NCBI GenBank assembly: GCA_964625175.1
Contig: CAZVAO010000071.1
Location: 1 to 13,119, forward strand
Length of the DNA: 13,119 bases
Reading direction: 5' to 3'
Source of the DNA: CAZVAO01 sp964625175
Lineage (GTDB): Bacteria > Bacillota > UBA994 > PWPR01
A program made the translations under genes and the position numbers. Position 1 is the stretch's first letter. Each line of letters begins with the position of its first letter. Of this stretch, positions 1-5,959 are shown piece by piece. Under the pieces are notes generated by a model. It saw only the letters and a program-made list of their open reading frames with translations. It had not been told where the DNA came from and made no database searches.

Positions 1-166
1 TCCTCATCTTCCACTTAGGCTGGTAGATGAGTGCATAGTCAAAACAAACTTTACCAGCGGGAATTTTCTTTTTGTATTTAGCTTTTCGAGAATAGTAAAA
101 TGGCTGGCTGTGCAGTAAGATGCTTACGTTGAGCGAGCGCTCCTCAGTATAACTACTAATAATAGG
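1..166 (-). pseudogene. possible N-terminal fragment of an unrecognised gene, cut by the left edge and by an insertion
   Basis: On the minus strand a frame stays open for 55 codons from 166 down to the window edge, with no ATG near its beginning. Its peptide (for example ISSYTEERSLNVS, then HSQPFYYSRKAKYKKK) has ordinary protein-like composition, but I do not recognise a family. The open frame ends at a stop (minus strand 169-167) supplied by the end of the inserted element at 165-453. Removing that element plus one TA restores a frame that reaches back to a GTG at 472-470 (MDKNPH... then the frame above). This fits a gene disrupted near its start codon. It could equally be a chance open frame, since the opposite strand is open for about 39 codons over the same bases. 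Confidence 0.25.
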
Positions 167-182
167 CTAAAGTTTGAGTTGA
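162..182 (+). repeat. left terminal inverted repeat of the MITE-like element
   Basis: This 21-base end pairs with the inverted copy at 436-456 apart from one extra T here and one missing G. It includes the flanking ATA, of which TA is the presumed target duplication. Confidence 0.6.
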
Positions 183-196
183 GATTCGCCGATTAG

Positions 197-278
197 GCCC
201 TGTAGCAGATTCCCACGTCGCACAAGCCCTGCATGCAGCCTTAGGGAGCGGAGCGACGTAAGGATTCTGCTACAGGGC
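197..278. repeat. internal long hairpin A of the MITE-like element
   Basis: The left arm 197-221 (GCCCTGTAGCAGA...ACGTCGC) is the near-perfect inverted copy of 253-278 (GCGACGTA...TCTGCTACAGGGC), 25 against 26 bases with few differences. The loop holds a further palindrome, CTGCATGCAG at 229-238. The motif CAGGGC/GCCCTG recurs at 197, 226, 273 and 302, so the interior seems to be built of repeated units. Confidence 0.7.
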
Positions 279-318
279 AAGGCTCCTAAGAAGACTGCGT
301 ACAGGGCAGGTTGATTAG

Positions 319-412
319 CGAGTAAGGGATTACTGAACTCACGCGCCATGTTGATATTCATTCTCCCTTACCAATAGCGCGTTCAAACAGCAGTAATCCT
401 TTATCTTACTCG
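319..412. repeat. internal long hairpin B of the MITE-like element
   Basis: CGAGTAAG (319-326) pairs with 405-412, GGATTACTG (327-335) pairs with 391-399 across a five-base bulge at 400-404, and ACGCGC (341-346) pairs with 377-382. The loop is about 30 bases. With the terminal repeats and hairpin A, a single strand of the element could fold into a closed stem carrying two large arms. Confidence 0.6.
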
Positions 413-435
413 TTTGCAAGTAAGGATGCTCATAT

Positions 436-456
436 TCAACTCACAACTTTGCCTAT
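436..456 (-). repeat. right terminal inverted repeat of the MITE-like element
   Basis: Inverted counterpart of 162-182, followed by a G-run (457-461). The outer TA at 454-455 matches the TA at 163-164. Confidence 0.6.
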
Positions 457-897
457 GGGGGTTTTTGTCCACATCTCGCTTCGTTAAATATTATGAAAAT
501 GCATCACCGTCTAATAATGGTGTACCATTGGTTAAACAGTGGTTTTGATACTCTTCTGGTTATTAACAATTGTTGCTGAAAGGTATTATGTTCATGCCCT
601 GACCAACTGAAAGATGACCAACTGATCTACATAGTCAAATGAGAACGACTATCCACAGGACTTTTCTTCAGTATATGGCGTATTAAGTCTAAACCAGCAC
701 GTTGATGCCCTAACTAACCGACCAACTTACCAACCACTTTGAAATGCAAATGCTTATTTATAAAGTGTCTGGGGGAACTGTTTTAGCAATCGAAGAGCAA
801 AAGCGAAGCGATTATTAAACCATCCTTCACCCGAACCCCAAACCACTAACCCCTTAGGTATATAAGCTCTGCTTTGGTTAGGTATAGAATGCACTTA
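457..897. other. non-coding interval between the insertion and the regulator promoter
   Basis: No frame here has a convincing start, ribosome binding site and length. The stretch contains a short dyad, AATGGTGTACCATT (516-529), that could be an operator, and GACCAACT-type direct repeats (600-625, with a further copy at 720-727). I see no tRNA, no CRISPR-like array and no strong terminator. Confidence 0.5.
600..625 (+). repeat. short tandem direct repeat TGACCAACTGA
   Basis: TGACCAACTGA occurs at 600-610 and again at 615-625, a 15-base period. GACCAACT recurs at 720-727. ATGCCCT precedes both clusters, at 593-599 and just upstream of 710, which hints at an older duplication of a longer unit. 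Function unknown. Confidence 0.45.
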
Positions 898-935
898 TTG
901 AGTTTTCTGCATTTCTAGGGTATATTGTAGGTATT
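854..935 (+). promoter_or_regulatory. cluster of four TAGG(G)TAT repeats around the regulator promoter
   Basis: TTAGGTATA is exactly repeated at 854-862 and 878-886, TAGGGTATA covers 916-924 (overlapping the -10 box) and TAGGTATT covers 928-935. Four related copies within 82 bases, upstream of and across a promoter, suggest binding sites for a regulator, possibly the LysR protein encoded just downstream. Spacings are 24, 37 and 12 bases, so this is not a classic single T-N11-A site. Role inferred from position only. Confidence 0.35.
898..926 (+). promoter_or_regulatory. sigma-A type promoter of the lysR-selD-coaX group
   Basis: The -35 box TTGAGT (898-903) and -10 box TATATT (921-926) are separated by 17 bases, the ideal spacing. 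The expected start is near 933, giving a leader of about 20 bases before the ATG at 954. Confidence 0.55.
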
Positions 936-953
936 ATACAACGAGGTGATCTT

Positions 954-1847
954 ATGAATATTGAAGTGCTCAAGACATTGCAAATAGTTGCTGAAAGAGG
1001 TAGTTTAACTGCTGCCGCCCGTGAACTTGGGCTCAGTCAACCTGCAGTCAGTATGCAGATCGCTTCCTTAGAAGAGTATTTTGGAAGCCGTTTGTTGATG
1101 CGCAATACGCGCGGCGTTGAACTAACCGATGCAGGTCGGGAGGTATTGTTATTGGGTAATGATTTAGAAGTGAGAATCAGTAAAACAAAGGCCTCAATTT
1201 TGCAAAATGCGTTGGGAATTCGTGGCGAGTTACGCATTTCAGCAAGTAATATTCCTGGGATGTTTATTTTGCCGCAACTTCTGAATCGTTTTCAACAGGT
1301 TTATCCCGCTGTAAAAGTAGAATTAAAGATTGATAATAGCCGCTCGGCTGTCGATTCACTATTGTCAGGTGCGGTAGATTTAGCGGCTTTAGGGGAGCCT
1401 ATTAGCAATGATCGTTTAAATATAAAAATGATTAAAGAGGACAGGATTATATTTATTGCGCCTATTCATTTTGATTTCAAAGGTCAAGCTAGTTTTGCGG
1501 GTTTAATCGCCGAACAAGTTCCTTTGCTCAGACGAACAGAGGGATCTGCTACGGCAAATCTAGTTATCCAACACTTTAAAGAGGCACAGCTTAACATTGA
1601 AGACTTAAATGTCGTAGGGAGTTATAGTAGTGTTATTCCACAGATTCAAGCGGTAAGAAATGGCGGGGGGTGTGCTTTCGTTTCTGAATTAGCGGCTGCT
1701 GATGCCTTGGCATTGCGCCAGGTACAAAAAATTGCTATGATAGGCTTGCCTTTGGAGAGGAAGCTTTCAATGGCAATAGTAAGTACAGGTGAAACCTCAA
1801 AGGCAGCCATGGCATTTTGGAATATGATTATAGAAGGTGATCGATAA
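954..1847 (+). CDS. LysR-family transcriptional regulator, selenium-metabolism associated type
   Basis: A 297-residue protein of normal LysR-family length. The N-terminal winged helix-turn-helix occupies roughly residues 1-60, with the typical GSLTAAARELGLSQPAVS recognition region and the RNTRGVELTDAG wing. The linker helix and periplasmic-binding-protein-like effector domain follow (about 90-297). The ATG at 954 is preceded by GAGGTG (943-948) with a 5-base spacer. The stop overlaps the selD start as TAATG, so the two are probably translationally coupled. LysR regulators beside selenium genes are a known subgroup; that this one senses selenium status or controls selD is inferred from the overlap. 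The TAGGTAT repeats just upstream are candidate autoregulatory sites. The ligand cannot be read from the sequence. Confidence 0.9.
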   Translation: MNIEVLKTLQIVAERGSLTAAARELGLSQPAVSMQIASLEEYFGSRLLMRNTRGVELTDAGREVLLLGNDLEVRISKTKASILQNALGIRGELRISASNIPGMFILPQLLNRFQQVYPAVKVELKIDNSRSAVDSLLSGAVDLAALGEPISNDRLNIKMIKEDRIIFIAPIHFDFKGQASFAGLIAEQVPLLRRTEGSATANLVIQHFKEAQLNIEDLNVVGSYSSVIPQIQAVRNGGGCAFVSELAAADALALRQVQKIAMIGLPLERKLSMAIVSTGETSKAAMAFWNMIIEGDR

Positions 1848-2887
1848 TGGATAATACGATTAAGCTGACGGCACTGACTAAAGGCGGCGGCTGAGCAAGT
1901 AAAATTGGTCCGGCGGACCTCGCACATACACTGGATGGGATTAATAGAATAACCAACGACGCCGTTTTGGTTGGACTGGAAACCTCTGACGATGCTGGCA
2001 TTTATCAAATCAATGCGGAACAGGCTCTTGTACAAACAATTGATTTCTTCACACCAATTGTCGATGATCCTTTTCTATTTGGACAAGTTGCAGCAGCTAA
2101 CGCACTAAGTGATATCTACGCCATGGGGGCACAGCCACTTACTGCACTAAATATTGTGGGATTTCCATTAAGCTGTTTGGATAATGGCATCCTGCGGCGA
2201 GTTCTTGATGGTGGGGCCGATAAAATGATCGAGGCTGGCGTTGTGTTGCTTGGAGGGCATACTGTTGAAGATGAAGAGCCTAAGTATGGTCTGAGTGTGA
2301 CAGGAATCGTTCACCCTCAGCGTTACTGGAGTAATGCTTTGGCCCAGGAAGGTCAAGTGCTTATTTTAACCAAACCTATTGGGACAGGTATTATCGCCTC
2401 CGCCATTCAGGCAGATTTGGTGGATCCAGCAAGCGTTGAAATCTATCATCAAAGTATGATCACACTCAATAAATATGCGGCAGATATCTTGCATCGCTTT
2501 AACGTACGTGGGGTTACGGATGTGACGGGATTTAGTCTTTTGGGTCATGCTTATGAATTAGCTGAAGCGAGTAACGTCACGATAGAAATTACGGCAGATG
2601 CTGTGCCACTTCTCCCACAGACTTTAGAAATGGCTGATATGGGATTTGTAACAGTAGGGGGCTATAGTAATCAAAGCTACCTAGCGGATAAAGTAGTGAT
2701 TAGTACAGAAATACCCGAGAATCTGGTGGACATACTATATGATCCCCAAACCTCAGGTGGTTTACTTGCAGCCGTTGATATAGATCAGCTGGGTGCCATC
2801 TTAGAGGCATATAAAGCGCAAAATATTCTAGTTCATGTCATCGGCAAAGTTAAAGCACAAGCCGATCATTCGATTTGTGTCGTGTGA
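1847..2887 (+). CDS. selD: selenide, water dikinase (selenophosphate synthetase), selenocysteine-containing
   Basis: SelD makes selenophosphate from selenide and ATP, the selenium donor for selenocysteine tRNA. The reading frame starts at an ATG overlapping the lysR stop and crosses an in-frame TGA at 1892-1894, giving residue 16 in the context LTKGGGUASK, where SelD proteins carry catalytic Cys or Sec followed by an essential Lys (Lys19). The 346-residue total matches the family. Family motifs are clear: SDDAGIY, the DFFTPIVDDP and AAANALSDIYAMGA blocks, GGHTVEDEEPKYGLSVTG and DPQTSGGLL. Without read-through the first usable ATG is 1967, which would delete the active site, so read-through is strongly favoured. 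A hairpin 12 bases after the TGA fits a bacterial SECIS. The product therefore depends on the selenium pathway it feeds, a possible self-limiting loop. GAGGA at its end serves as the coaX ribosome binding site. Confidence 0.95.
1892..1919 (+). promoter_or_regulatory. selD Sec codon (UGA) and candidate SECIS hairpin
   Basis: UGA is at 1892-1894. GGTCC (1907-1911) pairs perfectly with GGACC (1915-1919) around the loop GGC, and the stem begins 12 bases after the UGA. SelB-binding hairpins of bacteria sit immediately downstream of the Sec codon inside the coding region and often show G-rich loops. Not energetically tested. Confidence 0.6.
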
Positions 2888-2897
2888 GGATTATTCC

Positions 2898-3644
2898 GTG
2901 TTACTAGCAATTGATATCGGGAATTCCAATATCGTGATGGGATTATTTCATGAAGACGACTTAATTGCCCAAAAACGTGTTCTAACTTATGCATCTAGTC
3001 AATGGCGGGCAGCCATACAAGGCTTCCCTCAAGCCCAGGATATAATGATTGTCTCAGTTGTACCACAAGTTGAGAGGGAGCTACGTGAATATCTCTTAGA
3101 AGTAGGATTTTCAGCTAGTCGGATCTTCACTACGGACGATCGATCCTTTGAGACGGGTGTCTACTTTGCTCAAGAAGGCGTGAATCCAGCTGAGTTAGGT
3201 GCTGACCTCTATGTCAACGCCATAGCCAACCATCATTTGCTTAAGAAGAAGTGTTTAAGTGTCGATCTAGGAACAGCCTCAAAGTTCTGTGTGCTTGAAG
3301 CGGATGGCTGTTACCGTGGAACAACCATTGTTCCTGGAATGCGGTTAGCTTTAGATGCCTTAATTGAGAAAGCGCCATTATTGCCACTCATTCCATTTGA
3401 ACCAACTGCAAAGGTGATAAATACTACAACGGTAGCATGTCTCCAGTCTGGCATCTTTTATGGCTACTGCGCATTGGTTGATGGAATGATAAAACGCATC
3501 AAAAAAGAGCAGGGAAATTTGTATGTTGTGCTAACGGGTGGCATTGGAGCAGCATTGCACGAATATTTATGCGAAATAGACCAATATATACCCAATTTGA
3601 CCTTGCAAGGTGCACGGATATTGTATACAATAATAGCGCAGTAA
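2898..3644 (+). CDS. coaX: type III pantothenate kinase-like protein (CoaX family)
   Basis: CoaX phosphorylates pantothenate in the first step of coenzyme A synthesis and belongs to the acetate kinase/hexokinase fold superfamily. The start is the GTG at 2898, seven bases after GAGGA (2886-2890); it gives MLLAIDIGNSNIVMGLF, the expected phosphate-binding N terminus with Asp6. The protein has 248 residues, slightly shorter than usual (about 255-260). Recognisable blocks are NPAELGADLYVNAIA (97-110), SVDLGTASKF (121-130), GTTIVPG then DALIEKAPLLP, LQSGIFYGYCALVDG (182-196) and VLTGGIG (211-217). From memory of the family, several normally fixed residues differ: GADR is GADL here and GTATTF is GTASKF. 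Catalytic competence is therefore uncertain and a divergent paralogue is possible. An upstream ATG at 2835 lies inside selD and is not needed. It forms one transcription unit with lysR and selD. Confidence 0.8.
   Translation: MLLAIDIGNSNIVMGLFHEDDLIAQKRVLTYASSQWRAAIQGFPQAQDIMIVSVVPQVERELREYLLEVGFSASRIFTTDDRSFETGVYFAQEGVNPAELGADLYVNAIANHHLLKKKCLSVDLGTASKFCVLEADGCYRGTTIVPGMRLALDALIEKAPLLPLIPFEPTAKVINTTTVACLQSGIFYGYCALVDGMIKRIKKEQGNLYVVLTGGIGAALHEYLCEIDQYIPNLTLQGARILYTIIAQ
3603..3631 (+). promoter_or_regulatory. promoter of the grd operon leader, inside the 3' end of coaX
   Basis: TTGCAA (3603-3608) and TACAAT (3626-3631) are separated by exactly 17 bases. Transcription would start near 3638, about 50 bases before the first glycine aptamer. 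A weaker AT-rich alternative -10 (TATATA, 3663-3668) lacks a good -35. Confidence 0.55.
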
Positions 3645-3687
3645 ATTAAATTAAATAAACATTATATAGTAGCTGGTTGAATTAAAT

Positions 3688-3840
3688 GGGAGAGACCTCG
3701 TAAGAGGCGCCGAAGGAGCAATAGCATTACCTCCAAAAATGCTAGAATCTCTCAGGCAAAAGGACCGTTTAAGGACAGCTCTCTGGAGAGTTATGTATAT
3801 AACACCGAAGGAGTTAATCTCTCAGGTTAAAAGACAGAGT
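3688..3840 (+). promoter_or_regulatory. tandem (two-aptamer) glycine riboswitch
   Basis: Both aptamers show the conserved glycine-riboswitch core. Aptamer I has GCGCCGAAGGAGCAA (3707-3721) and CTCTCAGGCAAAAGGACC (ending 3766). Aptamer II has ACACCGAAGGAGTTAA (3802-3817) and CTCTCAGGTTAAAAGAC (ending 3835). A short linker, 3767-3777, joins them, as in known glycine switches. The closing stem of aptamer II pairs GCTCT (3778-3782) with AGAGT (3836-3840). Those last five bases also belong to the 5' arm of the downstream terminator, so glycine binding should hold them, prevent the terminator and allow transcription of the grd operon, whose substrate is glycine. Identity is secure; the ON direction is inferred from the overlap. 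Confidence 0.95.
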
Positions 3841-3874
3841 GGCAATGGACATTGCTGTTCTGTCTATTTTTTTC
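3833..3874 (+). terminator. riboswitch-controlled intrinsic terminator
   Basis: The arm GACAGAGTGGCAAT (3833-3846) pairs with ATTGCTGTTCTGTC (3851-3864) over 14 base pairs (three G-U wobbles) with the loop GGAC, followed by TATTTTTTTC. The 5' arm shares bases 3836-3840 with the closing stem of aptamer II, so the two structures exclude one another. Confidence 0.9.
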
Positions 3875-3898
3875 AATAAACGAGGGGGTGCTCGACGC

Positions 3899-4282
3899 AT
3901 GGGAAGTCGCAATATTATTGTAATCAGTAATAATCCTCTAGTGATTGATAATTATCCAGATGTTGAAGCTGTAGATGGAACGTATTGGGATGTGCTCATT
4001 TGCGTTCGTGATTATATTCATGCAGGCCACAAGCTGCTAACACATCCGTTAGCAGGCAGTGTAAAGCCTAACGAAACACCTTATAAATCAATCATTATTA
4101 GTGAGAAAAGTCAGGGTTATGATGGGGATTCGCTTAAGATGATTGAAGCCGCAATAACGGTTACCCGCAAAATGTTGGCAGATAAGCCAACAGCAAAATG
4201 GCCAGAAAAAATCCAAGAGGATTTTCAAGTTATTGATCAGAGTCTATTGGATTCTGCCCTGGCAAGTTTAGTTGTTCACTAG
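3899..4282 (+). CDS. grdX: GrdX family protein of the glycine reductase operon
   Basis: A 127-residue protein matching GrdX, found at the head of glycine/sarcosine/betaine reductase operons; its function is not established. The sequence begins MGSRNIIVISNNPLV and carries the block LLTHPLAGSVKPNETPYKS, which I recognise as typical of the family. I choose the ATG at 3899: it follows GAGGGGG (3882-3888) and lies beyond the riboswitch terminator. An in-frame GTG at 3839 would start inside the terminator stem and is rejected. No signal peptide or membrane segment is seen, so it is probably cytosolic. As first gene after the glycine switch it is co-regulated with the reductase. Confidence 0.85.
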   Translation: MGSRNIIVISNNPLVIDNYPDVEAVDGTYWDVLICVRDYIHAGHKLLTHPLAGSVKPNETPYKSIIISEKSQGYDGDSLKMIEAAITVTRKMLADKPTAKWPEKIQEDFQVIDQSLLDSALASLVVH

Positions 4283-4305
4283 AAATATTATTAGGAGGAA
4301 ACAAA

Positions 4306-5526
4306 ATGTCAAAAATCTATGATGTAGTTGTCATCGGCGGAGGCCCAGGTGGATTAACTGCCGCTCTATATGCCAGTCGCTCTAAGCTCTCTGTTGCAAT
4401 TATTGAGAAGGGTGTTATTGGTGGTCAAGCTGCAACAACTGAAGAAATTGAGAATTGGCCTGGTACGATTCATACAACTGGCCCTGAATTAATGGCTCAA
4501 ATGGCCGAACATGCTAAGAAGTTTGGTACAGAATTCATTAAAGACGAAGTAAGTGGCATCACGGCTGAAGGCTTTATTAAGACGGTTCACGCTCGTGGTG
4601 GCGACTATCAAGCGAAATCAATTATCGTATCGACTGGTGCAGAACCTCGTGTATTAGGGATTCCTGGTGAGCGCGAACTCCGTGGTAAAGGGGTTTCTTA
4701 CTGTGCAACCTGCGACGCTGACTTCTTTGAAGAATTAGACGTCGTTGTTCTGGGTAATGGTGATGCTGCTATTGAAGAAGCGATGTACTTAACAAAATTT
4801 GCAGAAACCGTAACGGTAATTGTCATCCATGAAGAAGGTAAAGTGGACGCAACACCTGTTGTTGCGGACCGTGCCTTTAAACATCCTAAGCTTTCTTGGG
4901 TTTGGAACTCTACAATCACTGAAATCGCTGGTGATGGCATTGTTGAATATGTGAAAGTTAAAAATATTAAAACAGGTGAGGAAAGCAATTTAGAAACCAA
5001 CGGTGTATTCGTATTTGTTGGAACTGTTCCTCGTACTGCTATGTTTGAAGGCGTTTTAGAATTAGACAAACGTGGTTACTTAATCGTTGATCCAATGACT
5101 CATGAGACCAATAAAGATGGTGTTTATGGTGTTGGTGATTGCATCCAAAAATACTTACGTCAAGTGGTCACCGCTGCTGGTGATGGTGCTACTGCTGCAA
5201 CGGTTGCTGAGAAGTATATCCATGAAGAAGAGAATTTTGTGGAAGATGTAATGGATGTTGAAGTACCTGTAATCGTCGCTTTCTGGAGTCCAGCGAGTGA
5301 AGAGAGTATGTCCGCTATGCCTGGTATTGAAGATGCAATTGAGCAACTTGGCGATGCAGCTAAATTGGTCAAAATTGACACCTATCGCAATCAGCGCATC
5401 TCTAAACGTTACAACATTACAGCGATTCCAACAGTCGTATTGTTTAATAAGGGCCAAGTAGTTGAAACCATCTCTGCCGAAGAGATCACTACTGAAGCTC
5501 TAGTTAATAAAGTCAAGTCTCTATAG
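4306..5526 (+). CDS. trxB: thioredoxin reductase with C-terminal thioredoxin-like domain lacking CxxC
   Basis: A flavin disulfide reductase that should reduce the thioredoxin encoded next, which recycles GrdA. The FAD site is GGGPGG (11-16), the redox disulfide is C133-A-T-C136 (CATCDAD) and the second dinucleotide motif is GNGDAAIEEA (150-159). At 406 residues it exceeds the usual 305-320. The extra part, about 315-406, has a thioredoxin fold pattern (VPVIVAFWSP, then ITAIPTVVLF with cis-Pro375), but its active site reads S331-E-E-S334 where CxxC would be. The NADPH-selecting HRRxxxR motif of standard enzymes is absent and the region reads VIHEEGK (173-179), so electron donor preference may differ (NADH or another donor). 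The start has AGGAGG seven bases upstream. It lies in the operon between grdX and trxA. Confidence 0.92.
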   Translation: MSKIYDVVVIGGGPGGLTAALYASRSKLSVAIIEKGVIGGQAATTEEIENWPGTIHTTGPELMAQMAEHAKKFGTEFIKDEVSGITAEGFIKTVHARGGDYQAKSIIVSTGAEPRVLGIPGERELRGKGVSYCATCDADFFEELDVVVLGNGDAAIEEAMYLTKFAETVTVIVIHEEGKVDATPVVADRAFKHPKLSWVWNSTITEIAGDGIVEYVKVKNIKTGEESNLETNGVFVFVGTVPRTAMFEGVLELDKRGYLIVDPMTHETNKDGVYGVGDCIQKYLRQVVTAAGDGATAATVAEKYIHEEENFVEDVMDVEVPVIVAFWSPASEESMSAMPGIEDAIEQLGDAAKLVKIDTYRNQRISKRYNITAIPTVVLFNKGQVVETISAEEITTEALVNKVKSL

Positions 5527-5571
5527 TTCGGTTCAAAGATTTAATAAATAAAGGAGAAGGAGGTGTTGTAG

Positions 5572-5889
5572 ATGTTAGTATTAGATAAAACAAATTTCAA
5601 TTCAGAAGTATTAGAAGGCGAAGGTTGGGTTTTGGTGGATTATTGGAGCCCTAAATGCGAGCCTTGTAAAGCACTTAAACCTCACGTTGAAGCATTAGGT
5701 GAGAAATATGGTGATCAGATGAAGTTTTGTGGTTTAGATATCACTAAAGCCCGTCGTGTTGCTATTGGTCAAAAAGTAATGGGCTTACCTGTAGTTGCTT
5801 TCTATCTTGGTGGAGAGAAAAAGGCAGAGCTTACTGGTGATATCACACCTGAAGCAGTTGAAGCAAAAATCGTTGAGTTGCTCGGTTAG
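5572..5889 (+). CDS. trxA: thioredoxin of the glycine reductase system
   Basis: A 105-residue thioredoxin of standard length that passes electrons from TrxB to the oxidised selenenylsulfide/thiol centre of GrdA. The active site is C29-E-P-C32 within WSPKCEPCKALKP, replacing the usual WCGPC. Non-standard CxPC centres are known for thioredoxins in these operons, so this fits a dedicated partner. The cis-proline is P73 (GLPVVAFY), and an additional Cys53 is present. The start ATG follows AAGGAGGTG (5557-5565) with a six-base spacer. It lies 45 bases after trxB and 70 before grdE, the latter gap holding a hairpin. Confidence 0.93.
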   Translation: MLVLDKTNFNSEVLEGEGWVLVDYWSPKCEPCKALKPHVEALGEKYGDQMKFCGLDITKARRVAIGQKVMGLPVVAFYLGGEKKAELTGDITPEAVEAKIVELLG

Positions 5890-5905
5890 TAACCCAAGAA
5901 AATAA

Positions 5906-5932
5906 TGATTATACCCTCAAAGAGGGTAATCA
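5906..5932 (+). other. intercistronic hairpin between trxA and grdE
   Basis: TGATTA-(TA)-CCCTC (5906-5918) pairs with GAGGGTAATCA (5922-5932) around the loop AAA, 11 base pairs with a two-base bulge. No T-run follows, so it is more likely an mRNA processing or stability element than a terminator. Confidence 0.5.
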
Positions 5933-5959
5933 CATAGTGAAAACAGGAGGTGACTGGTT

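Larger units (their letters stand above)
165..453. mobile_element. MITE-like non-autonomous element with terminal inverted repeats and TA target duplication
   Basis: The two ends are inverted copies. The left end, 162-182, reads ATAGGCTAAAGTTTGAGTTG and onward; the right end, 436-456, read on the minus strand, gives ATAGGCAAAGTTGTGAGTTG and onward. They agree in 20 of 22 aligned columns, with two single-base indels. If the ends are set at GGC...GCC, both sides are flanked by TA (163-164 and 454-455), the duplication made by IS630/Tc1-mariner-type transposases. The 289-bp interior has no credible gene (the 64-codon minus-strand frame at 361-167 is composed of repeat sequence) and holds two long hairpins. 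Size, ends and lack of coding capacity suggest a MITE mobilised in trans. The family assignment is inference. Confidence 0.6.

Noticed and set aside
167..361. A 64-codon minus-strand frame
   Set aside because: It lies wholly within the inverted-repeat element, its peptide is built from repeat sequence and it has no recognisable domain.
788..813. Possible hairpin AATCG...CGATT
   Set aside because: Only five base pairs around a 16-base loop, no T-run; not distinguishable from chance.
1967..2887. A shorter selD starting at ATG 1967
   Set aside because: It would lose the catalytic Sec/Lys segment; the upstream frame through TGA 1892 encodes the expected SelD N terminus and couples to lysR by TAATG.
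3839..3898. In-frame upstream GTG that would lengthen GrdX by 20 residues
   Set aside because: It lies inside the riboswitch terminator stem and has no ribosome binding site; the ATG at 3899 follows GAGGGGG and gives the family N terminus.
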